Below are positions 7,808 to 15,508 of a stretch of 64,000 bases of DNA, piece by piece. The DNA comes from Streptomyces sp. WAC 04229 (GTDB lineage Bacteria > Actinomycetota > Actinomycetes > Streptomycetales > Streptomycetaceae): the NCBI RefSeq assembly GCF_003947455.1, contig NZ_QHJH01000014.1, forward strand, positions 1 through 64,000. The letters are read 5' to 3'. Both the position numbers and the translations under genes were made by a program. Every line of letters starts with the position of its first letter. Within the stretch, counting starts at the first letter, position 1. The notes under the pieces were generated by a model, which was given only the letters and a program-made list of their open reading frames with translations, searched no databases and was not told where the DNA came from.

Positions 7808-7981
7808 GCACCCTTGGTACCCCCGGTTCGACGTACCGCCCTGGGACGGCCCGGGCGGATGGACCGTTGCACGGTCGGCGACCAAGTGGTCGGCGCACAG
7901 AGGGGCGACTTCTGCGGCGGCTGGATCACGGCCGAGGTGCGGGGCCCCTTCAAGGGTGTGCCGGGGACCGGCACGTGGTGA
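7808..7981 (+). pseudogene. Short frameshifted remnant of unknown family
   Basis: From 7808 one frame reads with protein-like sequence (WYPRFDVPPWDGPGGW); the continuation sits in another frame (CTVGDQVVGAQRGDFCGGW, then ITAEVRGPFKGVPGTGTW and a stop near 7981). Together they look like the end of a small conserved actinobacterial protein split by a frameshift. I cannot name the family. No start codon with a binding site precedes it. Confidence 0.35.
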
Positions 7982-8031
7982 CGCGGTGTTGTAGCGGCGT
8001 CGGAATCCTTCCGCCTCACCGCCTCAATGCT

Positions 8032-8418
8032 TCACCGCCTCACCAGTCGACGCAGGGCGAAGCGGGCGAGTGGCGCGTAGGCGGCCAGTACGAGCCCGGG
8101 CCCGTACATGGTGAGATCGGTGCGGCAGCCGCCCTCGGAGGCGTGCACCTCGTGATGCAGCCGGATCCGCACCGGCCCGACCCGGACTCGCCAGGACCAC
8201 GTACGCCGTGCACCGTCGACCGCCTCGACCCGAAAGGGAACCTTGATCCTGGCCACCGACTCCACCTGACCGGTGAGCCCTGGAACGAGCAGGCGGCGGT
8301 CCGCGTGCACATACCTGATCTGCGGAGCCCACGAGGCCCACGCGTCCAGCCGGGCATAACGCTGCCACGCCGTGTCGGCGTCGATCGGCCCCACCGCATG
8401 AAGGGTCAGACTGGCCAT
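8032..8418 (-). CDS. SRPBCC-fold (polyketide cyclase/dehydrase-like) protein
   Basis: A 128-residue protein with the START/SRPBCC pattern: an initial strand ending HAVGPIDADTAW, a helix with YARLDAWASWAP, then ridge strands with GLTGQVESVARIKVPF and a long C-terminal helix LVLAAYAPLARFALRRLV. No catalytic residues are recognisable; the family binds hydrophobic ligands. Its start codon shares the CATG at 8416-8419 with the divergent alginate lyase frame, and no ribosome binding site precedes it, so the original 5' flank may have been lost in a deletion that also truncated the lyase. Confidence 0.7.
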   Translation of the reverse strand: MASLTLHAVGPIDADTAWQRYARLDAWASWAPQIRYVHADRRLLVPGLTGQVESVARIKVPFRVEAVDGARRTWSWRVRVGPVRIRLHHEVHASEGGCRTDLTMYGPGLVLAAYAPLARFALRRLVRR

Positions 8419-9451
8419 GGCTCACGAGTACCCGACTCTGAGCCAGGCTCCCTACTGGTGGCCCAGCCGGACCCCGGCCGCCGACAATCCGTGGGGCTGC
8501 CCCTACGTCCAGCGCGACGGCGAGCGGAATCCCGAGGTGGACTCGGGTACCGACCGCCAGGACCTGGAGAAGGTCTTCGACTCCTCGTACGACCTCGTGC
8601 TCGCCTGGTACTACACCGGCAAGGGGCAGTACGCGCGCAAGGCGGCGGACATCCTGCGGACCTGGTTCCTCTCCCCGGACACCCGGATGAACCCCAACCT
8701 GGACCACGCCCAGTTCATCCCCTGCAAGTACGACGGCAGGGCCATCGGCATCATCGACTTCTCCCAGTCCTACACGTCCGTCGTCGACGCCGTGGCCCTC
8801 CTGGAGACGGGCGCGCCGTCGTGGACCCGCGCCGACCGGGAGGCGATGGGGGAGTGGAACAGCGACTTCCTGGGCTGGCTGCGCAACAGCGACTTCGGCA
8901 AGCAGGAGGCCGCGGCCGCCAACAACCACGGCACCTTCTACGACATGCTGGTGGCCGGACTCGCGTACGCCACGGGCGACCGCGAACTCGCCCGCCGCAC
9001 CGTGCGCGAGGCCGCCGCCAGGCGCGTGGACGCCCAGATCGCGGCGGACGGCAGCCAGCCGCTGGAGCTCGCCAGGACCAGGAGCTGGCACTACTCCACC
9101 TTCGACCTCGTCGCCTACACCCGGCTCGCGGCGATCGGCGAGAACGTCGGGGTGGATCTGTGGGCGCACCGGGGCCCGCAGGGGCAGAGCCTGTTCGCGG
9201 CGGTGCGGTACCTGCTCCCCGCCGCGACGGGCCGCGAGCCCTGGCCCCACCCCGAGCTCGAGTTCCGCCGGTTCGCGGCGAGCGACGTCGTGCACGCGGC
9301 CGCGGACGCCGGCGACGGAGCCGCGCGGCGCGCCCTGCCCCTGCTGGAGGCGCCACCCGGCGGCGATCTGTGGGCACTTCGCCCGGCCGCCGAGCAACTG
9401 GACTCCATAGCGGGCCGACCCGCCCCCCGGTCAGCTGTTGGGGCACCATGA
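8417..9451 (+). pseudogene. Alginate lyase family protein, lacking its N-terminus
   Basis: The open frame covers 344 residues and matches the alpha/alpha-barrel alginate lyase domain (PL5-like) of secreted streptomycete enzymes: YPTLSQAPYWWPS, YDLVLAWYYTG, FSQSYTSVVDAV, NNHGTFYDM (catalytic Asn-His region) and RSWHYSTFDL. Relatives carry a signal peptide and a further segment of roughly 50-80 residues before the WWPS motif; here the reading starts just before it, with no signal peptide and no good binding site. The product would be cytoplasmic and incomplete, so I call it broken, although the catalytic core is intact. Its start shares CATG with the divergent SRPBCC gene. Confidence 0.7.
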
Positions 9452-9480
9452 GGGGGTCGGCGCCGCCCCCTCATGGTGCC
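9442..9480. terminator. Bidirectional terminator hairpin
   Basis: GGCACCATGAGGGGG (9442-9456) pairs perfectly with 9466-9480 over 15 bases with a nine-base loop. It lies exactly at the convergent 3' ends of the alginate lyase frame (stop near 9451) and the beta-helix gene (stop at 9485). Confidence 0.8.
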
Positions 9481-9484
9481 GGTG

Positions 9485-10450
9485 TCACGGCGTCACGGCG
9501 ATGTTGGTAAGCCCCCGGCCGCCGGTCACCGTGTTGCTCGCGTACACCGTGGTACGGCAACCGGCGCCGGAATTCGTGACGTTGACGGCCAGCCTGGTGG
9601 ACCCGCCGGCGCCGCTCAGGTCGGACCTGTTGTTGCGGAAGACCGTGCCGCAGCCCCAGCCCGGCTGCTGGGTGTGCGTCTGGTAGCCGTCGTTCGTGGT
9701 CCGGGTGCCGGTGTTGTTCTCCACCAGGACGTCGTTGCCCTTCACGTCCACCCATGAGTCGTCGTAGTGGACGCCGGTGAGGCCGCCGCCGTCGAAGGTG
9801 TTCCCGATGATCCGGGCCCCGGTGGTGCCCTCCTTGACGTCGATGTTCTCGCCGCCGACGTCGGGTCCGATGGTGTTGTTCAGTATCTGCACGTTGTCAC
9901 TCCTGTCGGAGAGCGTGTTCGCCGTGCCGACGTACACGCCCTCGCCCATGCCGCGCCCGTCGTTGCCGGTGTCGTGGATGCGCGAGTCGCGGATGACGCC
10001 GTCAGCGCTGGACTTGCGGAAGTGGACGCCCTCCATGTCCAGGCCGTGGACCGTCACGCCGTCCACGACCACCCCGCGCGCGGCGTCGATCACGATGCCC
10101 TTCTGGCCGCCGGTCACCGTCACCCCGTGGACCGTCCAGTAGGAGGCCGCGTTCAGGTGGAGGCCGTAGCCGCCGTCGGCGGTGAGCACCGCCCTGGGCG
10201 AGCCAGTGAGCGTGATGCGGGAACCCACGGTGGCGGCCCGGGTGGCCTTGAAGTTGCCCGTGTACGTGCCGTCGGCGAGCCGGATCGTGTCGCCGGGCGC
10301 GGCCGCCGCGAGGGCCGACTTCAACTGGGCGGCGGTGGAGACCTCGATGACGGCCGCCGACCCGAGGGCCGGGGCGGGCGTGGGGAGCAGGGCCAGCCCG
10401 CCGGTCACGGCGAGCAGGGAGGTGAGCAGCGAACGGGAGCGCGTGCGCAT
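9485..10450 (-). CDS. Secreted right-handed parallel beta-helix protein (polysaccharide lyase-like)
   Basis: A 321-residue secreted protein. Residues 1-30 form a signal peptide with AxA-type cleavage (APALGSAA). The mature part begins IEVSTAAQLKSALAAAAPGD and TIRLADGTY, the opening of chondroitinase B/alginate lyase PL6-like beta-helices, then many N-x-T/I-G-V turn repeats with stacked Asn (ILNNTIGPDVGG, NTFDGGGLTGVH). Two Cys near the end (GWGCGT, GAGCRT) may pair. PL6 enzymes use a Lys-Arg pair that I cannot place with certainty, so lyase activity is inferred from fold and from the adjacent alginate lyase. The promoter region upstream has an inverted repeat at 10490-10522. Confidence 0.75.
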   Translation of the reverse strand: MRTRSRSLLTSLLAVTGGLALLPTPAPALGSAAVIEVSTAAQLKSALAAAAPGDTIRLADGTYTGNFKATRAATVGSRITLTGSPRAVLTADGGYGLHLNAASYWTVHGVTVTGGQKGIVIDAARGVVVDGVTVHGLDMEGVHFRKSSADGVIRDSRIHDTGNDGRGMGEGVYVGTANTLSDRSDNVQILNNTIGPDVGGENIDVKEGTTGARIIGNTFDGGGLTGVHYDDSWVDVKGNDVLVENNTGTRTTNDGYQTHTQQPGWGCGTVFRNNRSDLSGAGGSTRLAVNVTNSGAGCRTTVYASNTVTGGRGLTNIAVTP

Positions 10451-10489
10451 GGGGGACCTCCTGAGTCCTGGACGTGATGGGTGGTCAGG

Positions 10490-10522
10490 TTCATATAAAT
10501 GACTGTTGATTAGTCATATGAA
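10490..10522. promoter_or_regulatory. AT-rich inverted repeat, candidate operator
   Basis: TTCATAT (10490-10496) and ATATGAA (10516-10522) are inverted copies, and inside them TGACT and AGTCA also pair (around GTTGAT). The site lies about 40 bases upstream of the beta-helix gene start and is strikingly AT-rich for this genome. The size suits a GntR- or MarR-type dimer. No cognate regulator is adjacent. Confidence 0.5.
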
Positions 10523-10682
10523 TCAGGTTGAGGGGAAGGTAGGGGCGCTTCTCCGGCGCGTCAAGACCGGACGGGACGACCTTCGCGCGGATGCGCCCCG
10601 TTCACAGGGGGCTGTGAATGCCCTGTCGGCCGGATGTCGTCGGCAGTCTTGATGGGAAGGGCGACGCTTGCTTCCCTGTAGT

Positions 10683-10697
10683 TAGGAAAGTTTCCTA
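10683..10697. promoter_or_regulatory. TAGGAAAGTTTCCTA palindrome upstream of GH5 gene
   Basis: Seven-base arms, perfect, around a single G. It sits 28 bases before the preferred start of the cellulase gene, overlapping where the promoter should be. I recall AGGAAA-N-TTTCCT palindromes upstream of other secreted streptomycete glycoside hydrolase genes, but cannot confirm the regulator. Confidence 0.6.
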
Positions 10698-10724
10698 TCG
10701 GACAGTCCCATGAACGGAGTTCGT

Positions 10725-11801
10725 ATGCACGCACATTGCACCTCATGGCGATCTTCCATGGCGGCAGGCGTCGCAGGCAGTGCCCTGCTCCTGCTCCTGG
10801 GCGTGGCTCCCGGCGCCGGTGCCGCCACCGCACGGCAGGTGCCGGCCGCGCCCACCGCGGAAACCCCCGTCGGTGCCAACGGCCAGCTCAGGGTCTGCGG
10901 CACCAAGCTGTGCAACAGCCGCGGCAACCCCATCCAGTTGCGCGGCATGAGCAGTCACGGCACCCAGTGGTACCCGCACTGCCTGACCGGCGGTTCGCTC
11001 GACGCCCTCGCCCGGGACTGGAAGGCGGACGTCCTGCGGGTCTCCACCTACGTGCAGGAGGGCGGCTACGAAACCGACCCGAAGCGCTTCACCGACCTGG
11101 CGAACTCCCTCGTCCAGCAGGCGACCGACCGCGGCATGTACGTGATCGTCGACTGGCACATGCTCACTCCGGGCGACCCGAACGCCAACCTCGGCAAGGC
11201 CCGGCAGTTCTTCACCGAGATCGCCAACCGCAACAAGAACAAGAACAACATCATCTACGAGATCGCCAACGAGCCCAGCGGCGTGAGCTGGTCCCGCGTC
11301 AAGAGCTACGCCGAGCAGATCATCCCGACCATCCGCGCCATCGACGCCGACGCACCGGTCCTGGTCGGCACGCGCGCCTGGTCCTCGTTCGGTGTCTCCG
11401 AGGGTGCCGACGAGTCCGAAGTGGTCGACAACCCCGTCCGCGCCGCCAACATCATGTACACGTTCCACTTCTACGCGTACTCGCACCGCGACGAGTACCT
11501 GGCGACCCTGTCCCGGGCCGCCGACGCCCTCCCGGTCTTCGTCACCGAGTTCGGGACGCAGAACTACGCCGGCGAGGGGAGCAACGACTTCGCCATGTCC
11601 CAGCGATACCTCGACCTCATGGCGAGCAAGAAGATCAGCTGGGTGAACTGGAACTTCTCCGACGACCAGCGCTCCGGTGCCGTCTTCAAGACCGGTACCT
11701 GCGACAGGAACGGGCCGTGGACCGGCACTTCCTCGCTGAAGCCCGCCGGCGCCTGGATCCGTGACCGCGTCCGTACTCCCGACGCCTTCCCCGCCCGTTG
11801 A
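10725..11801 (+). CDS. Secreted GH5 endoglucanase (cellulase)
   Basis: A 358-residue enzyme. The signal peptide (residues about 1-32) has a Leu-rich core and ends near PGAGAATA. The GH5 (A2-like) domain follows: IQLRGMSSHGTQWYP at its start, YVIVDWHML (strand with His), IYEIANEPSG (acid/base Glu in N-E-P), TFHFYAYSHRD, FVTEFGTQ (nucleophile Glu) and WVNWNFSDD. Two Cys (VCGTKLC) flank the first strand. It should hydrolyse internal beta-1,4-glucan bonds outside the cell; there is no carbohydrate-binding module. I prefer ATG 10725 (CGGAG seven bases upstream) to ATG 10710, which has no binding site. The palindrome at 10683-10697 is the likely control site. Confidence 0.92.
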   Translation: MHAHCTSWRSSMAAGVAGSALLLLLGVAPGAGAATARQVPAAPTAETPVGANGQLRVCGTKLCNSRGNPIQLRGMSSHGTQWYPHCLTGGSLDALARDWKADVLRVSTYVQEGGYETDPKRFTDLANSLVQQATDRGMYVIVDWHMLTPGDPNANLGKARQFFTEIANRNKNKNNIIYEIANEPSGVSWSRVKSYAEQIIPTIRAIDADAPVLVGTRAWSSFGVSEGADESEVVDNPVRAANIMYTFHFYAYSHRDEYLATLSRAADALPVFVTEFGTQNYAGEGSNDFAMSQRYLDLMASKKISWVNWNFSDDQRSGAVFKTGTCDRNGPWTGTSSLKPAGAWIRDRVRTPDAFPAR

Positions 11802-11827
11802 TCCACCGTGCCCCGGGCCCTGGACCC

Positions 11828-11941
11828 TTGGCCGTCGTCGGCATCTTCCGGCTGGACGGCGGGCGCATCGTCGAACACTGGGACGTCGTCCGGGAGATGG
11901 TCTCTCCCGAGGAGTCCGCCGACGGCAACCCCATGGTGTAG
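11828..11941 (+). pseudogene. SnoaL/NTF2-like protein, C-terminal remnant
   Basis: The frame 11828-11941 encodes about 37 residues: VVGIFRLDGGRIVEHWDVV then an acidic tail ending NPMV and TAG. FRLDGGRIVEHWDVVQ-type sequence is the characteristic last strand pair of SnoaL-like (NTF2 fold) proteins. Nothing of the first two thirds is present between the GH5 stop and this point, and there is no start codon with a binding site. It is a deletion leftover. Confidence 0.65.
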
Positions 11942-12285
11942 GCATGGAGGGGTGGCGGCCCGTCACGACCGGGTGTGGTGGCCTGCCGCCGCGTGATCCG
12001 GGGCGGCGGGACGGCTCCGACCGGTCAGTCCGGCAGCTTCTCCATGTGGTCCAGGAGTGGCCCCACCCGTCGAGGCGCGACGTGTCCTTCGTGCACAACC
12101 TTTGGCGAAGTGCGGATGTCTTCTTGGTGTACGCAGCAAGGTCCGTGCCTCTCCGCACCGCCCGAGGGCGGGAGACGCACACGGTCGCACCCCGCTTCCG
12201 TGCCGGAGGCGAGGGGCTGCACGTCCTCGCCCGCGACGCGGCCGGCCCGTGGCCGTGGGCAGTTTCGGAGACCAGGGAGATTCCT
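11942..12285. other. Intergenic, promoter region of FG-GAP gene
   Basis: About 345 bases. A plus-strand frame runs through it into the next gene, but its translation is unlike the downstream protein and lacks a start with a binding site, so I treat it as non-coding. I see no clear palindrome or promoter. Confidence 0.4.
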
Positions 12286-13785
12286 GTGCGTCACCTCCGA
12301 CAGGCGGCCGTCACGGCCACCGCACTCCTCACCCTCGGCGGCGGCGTGGTCGCCGCGGCCCAGGCCGCCCCGGCTGCCGTGCCCTTCCCGTCCATCGGGT
12401 GGCAGCAGCGGAACTGCGACTACGACGGCAACGGATTCGACGACGTGCTGACCGGCGCCCCCGGTGCGACGGTGAGCGGCGCCTCGGGCGCCGGCTACGT
12501 CACCGTGCAGTACAGCTCGCCGGGCGGTCTCAGCACGACGAAGAAGAGCGTGCTCCACCAGAACGTGTCCGGCGTTCCCGGCGGTGCCGAGGCCGGCGAC
12601 GGCTTCGGCGGGGCCGTCGCCTCCGGTGACCTGGACAACGACGGGTACGACGACGCCGTGGTCGGCATCCCGGGCGAGGATCTCACCGGCCTGTCCGACG
12701 CGGGCGGCGCCGTCATCTTCTGGGGATCGCCGACCGGACTGCACGGATCCGACAGCACCTGGCTGGAGAACGACGACCCGCGGGCGGGCGCCCACTTCGG
12801 ACGGGCCGTCGAAGCGGCCCGCTACTCCGCCCCCGACCCGGCGGACCCGAACGCCGACCCGCGGGACTCGCTCGCCGTCCTGGAGGACGACGCCCTGCTG
12901 TTCTTCACCCTCGCACCCGGCGAGGAGACGCAGCGGCCGACGATGTCCGAACGCGGCATACGGGCGACGGAATTCGCACCGCGGAGCGGCGGCTTCGAGT
13001 TCCGCAGTCTCAGCCACGGCAACTACAACGAGGACTCCTGGGCCGACCTGGCCGTCTCCGGCGTCACCACCGGGCAGCAACCGGGCGCCGGCACGGTGCA
13101 CGTGCTGCACGGCGCGCCGGACATCGGCGCTCTCGGTGACGGGGGCACGTTCCCGGGCGGTCCGGCCGTCGTCTCCGGCGACTGGGACGGTACCGGGCAG
13201 GACGACCTCGTCATCGGTGACACGGGGGCCGGCGCGCCGAAGGGCGGCGGGATCACCCTCTATCTGGGCCGCGGCGACCTGTCGGGGCTCGAACCGGAGC
13301 CGGCGCAGTACTGGACCCAGGACTCGCCCGGCGTGCCCGGCACCGCGGAGGCGGGCGACCAGTGGGGCGCCGATCTGTCGGCCGGGGACACCGACGGCGA
13401 CGGCCACCCGGACCTCGCCGTCGGCGCGCCCGGCGAGGACATCGCCAGCGTGCCCGACGCGGGTGCCGTGTGGGTGCTGCGCGGCGACCCGACCGGTTTC
13501 AGCGGCGCAGGGGTGAAGAGCTTCGACCAGCAGCTCGCCGCCATCCCCGGCGCGGCCGAGAAGTCGGACCGCTGGGGCGGCCAGGTCCGGCTCATCGACG
13601 CCGACAAGGACCGTCTCTTCGGGCTCCTGGCGGCGGCACCGGGCGAGAACACCGACGACGGCTTCATGTGGGTCGTACCCGCGTCGTCGTCGGGACTGGT
13701 CGCCCAGGGCACGTGGACCTACGACGGGGCACGTCTCGGGGCGCCGACGGCGAACGCGCGGTTCGGGGCGGCGATCGACGAGTAG
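12286..13785 (+). CDS. Secreted FG-GAP (integrin alpha-like beta-propeller) protein
   Basis: A 499-residue secreted protein. GTG 12286 follows AGGGAGA at five bases; the frame is open further upstream but the signal peptide (RHLRQAAVTATALLTLGGG to about residue 28, AQAAPAA) fixes this start. The mature protein carries about six to seven FG-GAP repeats, seen as FGGAVASGDLDNDGYDDAVV, VSGDWDGTGQDDLVIG and DLSAGDTDGDGHPDLAVG, each with a D-x-D-x-D-G-x-x-D calcium-binding loop. Such propellers in Streptomyces are secreted, function unknown, perhaps adhesion or protein interaction. It ends next to a terminator shared with the convergent phosphatase. Confidence 0.9.
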   Translation: MRHLRQAAVTATALLTLGGGVVAAAQAAPAAVPFPSIGWQQRNCDYDGNGFDDVLTGAPGATVSGASGAGYVTVQYSSPGGLSTTKKSVLHQNVSGVPGGAEAGDGFGGAVASGDLDNDGYDDAVVGIPGEDLTGLSDAGGAVIFWGSPTGLHGSDSTWLENDDPRAGAHFGRAVEAARYSAPDPADPNADPRDSLAVLEDDALLFFTLAPGEETQRPTMSERGIRATEFAPRSGGFEFRSLSHGNYNEDSWADLAVSGVTTGQQPGAGTVHVLHGAPDIGALGDGGTFPGGPAVVSGDWDGTGQDDLVIGDTGAGAPKGGGITLYLGRGDLSGLEPEPAQYWTQDSPGVPGTAEAGDQWGADLSAGDTDGDGHPDLAVGAPGEDIASVPDAGAVWVLRGDPTGFSGAGVKSFDQQLAAIPGAAEKSDRWGGQVRLIDADKDRLFGLLAAAPGENTDDGFMWVVPASSSGLVAQGTWTYDGARLGAPTANARFGAAIDE

Positions 13786-13803
13786 ACCTCGCGCGGGGAG
13801 GCT

Positions 13804-13831
13804 CCGGGTACCGGGCTACTCCGGTACCCGG
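13804..13831. terminator. Bidirectional terminator between convergent genes
   Basis: An 11-base perfect stem (CGGGTACCGG and its complement plus one outer pair) with a six-base loop. It lies between the ends of the FG-GAP gene (13785) and the convergent phosphatase gene, whose TAG stop (13816-13818) falls in the hairpin loop. Confidence 0.75.
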
Positions 13832-14958
13832 CGCGGGGAGCGGCGGACGGCGAGGACCGCCAGGTCGTCCTGCGGGGCGCCCGCGGTGAAGGCGTGGACA
13901 TCGTCGACGAGTGACTCGGTGAGCCGGCCGGCGGTGATGTCGGCCCGGTCGGAGAGGCGCGACTCCAGAGGGTAGAAGGCGCCCCCGGCCGAGCGGGCCT
14001 CGGTCAGGCCGTCGGTGCACAGCAGCAGGGTCGCTCCGGCCGGGAACGGGAACCAGGACACCGTGCGCACCTCCTCGACCAGGTCCGCCAGGCCGAGCGG
14101 GGTGTGCTCCGTCCCCGAGCCGACGGCGGTGACGGTCCCGTCGTGCAGCAGGTACGGCGGGACGTGGCCGCAGGTGACGAGCTGGGTCTCGGTACCGGCG
14201 TCCACCCCCAGGACGACGGCGGTGACGAATCGCTGCGGCTCGCCGCGCTGTTCCGCGTAGTCGTTGTGGCGGACCACCGCCGCCTCGAGCGAGTCGACGA
14301 GGGCCGTCACCGTCGGTTCGCGGTGGGCGGCCTCGCGGAAGGCGCCGACCACGTCGATGGCCATGCCGACGGCCGCGAGCCCCTTGCCCTGGACGTCGCC
14401 GATGAGCACCCGGGTACCCCACGGGGTGGCCGCCACGTCGTAGATGTCGCCCCCGACGAGTTTGTCCTGCTGCACGGGCTCGTAGACGCCGTCCACGAGT
14501 ACGTCGTCGGTGAGCAGCGGCAGCGGACGCAGGATCTGCCGCTGCATCGCGGCCGCGGTCGACCGCAGCCGTACCAGCGCCCCCTCGCGCGAGACACGCA
14601 GCCGGGACGCGTAGACGGCCAGCACACCGAAGCCGACGGCGAACAGGGCCAGCACCACCCGGTCGGCGATCCGTTCCCCGGACAGGGCCACGGGCACCAC
14701 GACGACGACGCTCACCCAGGTGGAGACCATCGCCGTCTGACCCGGGGTGCACAGCGCGGCGGCGAAGGCCGGCAGGAACACCAGCAGCCCGAGCAGGAGG
14801 ACGGCGGTCCCGGTCAGCACCCCGAGGACGATCGTCACCACCGTCGCCGCCACCGTCACCAGGACGACGGTGCGCGTGGGTGGCGTACGGACGCCGTCGT
14901 CCCGGTCCGCGAGGTCGTCCTCCCCGGAGGCCGGCGCCGCGCGCGTCGAACGGAACAT
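13816..14958 (-). CDS. Membrane PP2C (SpoIIE-type) serine/threonine phosphatase
   Basis: A 380-residue protein. Residues about 28-100 hold two to four hydrophobic segments (TVVLVTVAATVVTIVLGVL; LLLGLLVFLPAFAAAL; WVSVVVVVPVAL), so the catalytic domain is membrane-tethered in the cytoplasm. From about residue 140 the SpoIIE/PP2C domain follows: ILRPLPLLTDDV, VGGDIYDV (metal-binding G-G-D), VLIGDVQGKG (G-D-V-x-G-K-G), VTCGHVPPYLL, LLLCTDGLTEAR and PQDDLAVLAVR. All metal-binding Asp motifs are present. Such enzymes dephosphorylate anti-anti-sigma factors in partner-switching pathways. ATG 14958 is preferred because GAGGA precedes it; the frame is open for another 90 codons. Confidence 0.88.
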   Translation of the reverse strand: MFRSTRAAPASGEDDLADRDDGVRTPPTRTVVLVTVAATVVTIVLGVLTGTAVLLLGLLVFLPAFAAALCTPGQTAMVSTWVSVVVVVPVALSGERIADRVVLALFAVGFGVLAVYASRLRVSREGALVRLRSTAAAMQRQILRPLPLLTDDVLVDGVYEPVQQDKLVGGDIYDVAATPWGTRVLIGDVQGKGLAAVGMAIDVVGAFREAAHREPTVTALVDSLEAAVVRHNDYAEQRGEPQRFVTAVVLGVDAGTETQLVTCGHVPPYLLHDGTVTAVGSGTEHTPLGLADLVEEVRTVSWFPFPAGATLLLCTDGLTEARSAGGAFYPLESRLSDRADITAGRLTESLVDDVHAFTAGAPQDDLAVLAVRRSPRRVPE

Positions 14959-15138
14959 GCGGGCATCCTCCAACGGCGACGTGTCGGACCGGGCGTGTGC
15001 CGCACGCGGCGACGTACGGGCGGCACCGATCATCCAATCCGGTCGGCACGGCGGGCAGAGGCTGGCCGTACCCGCTCCGAAGTGCGCCCGTACGGGTGGC
15101 CGCTGCGCCGCCTCTCCGCCGGTGCGGGAGGACCGGGG

Positions 15139-15380
15139 ATGCTCGCCCCGGTCCTGGTCGGTGCCAGCCTCGTCGTCCTCTGTGTCGTGCGGGAGCGCCG
15201 GGCGAAGGAGCTGAGGCAGGTCCGGCACGTGTCCGAGGCCGCCCAGCGCGTCGTCCTGCCGCCGCTCCCCGGGCAGCTCGGAGCCGCCTCCGGCGCGACC
15301 TGATGCACCACGTCGACGGACACCTGGACGACGCCGCCGCCGTGATCGTCATAAGGCGCTCCGCCGCGTTCGGGGTGTGA
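15139..15380 (+). pseudogene. SpoIIE-type phosphatase with catalytic core deleted
   Basis: The 5' part (15139-15303) encodes LAPVLVGASLVVLCVVRERR, then LRQVRHVSEAAQRVVLPPLP, which is the membrane end and linker helix that leads into PP2C phosphatases of this type. Immediately after, in a different frame, 15300-15380 encodes MHHVDGHLDDAAAVIVIRR, the usual last strand of the same family (H-x-D-G-x-L-D-D-D-A-A-V). About 200 residues between them, including every metal-binding motif, are missing. An internal deletion plus frameshift explains this. It lies between two intact relatives. Confidence 0.7.
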
Positions 15381-15508
15381 CCGGCCGGGCCGGGCCGGAG
15401 GCCAGCCCGCTCGACGGCGCGGGCCCTCGACTGACCTGCGGAAAGGCGAAGGTTCCGGCATCGCGCCATGATGGGTTCACCGGCCCGACAGGAGGCGGTG
15501 GACCCGAC

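Noticed and set aside
11761-12285. Upstream extension of the FG-GAP reading frame
   Set aside because: The signal peptide and AGGGAGA binding site fix the start at GTG 12286; the extension is unlike the mature protein.
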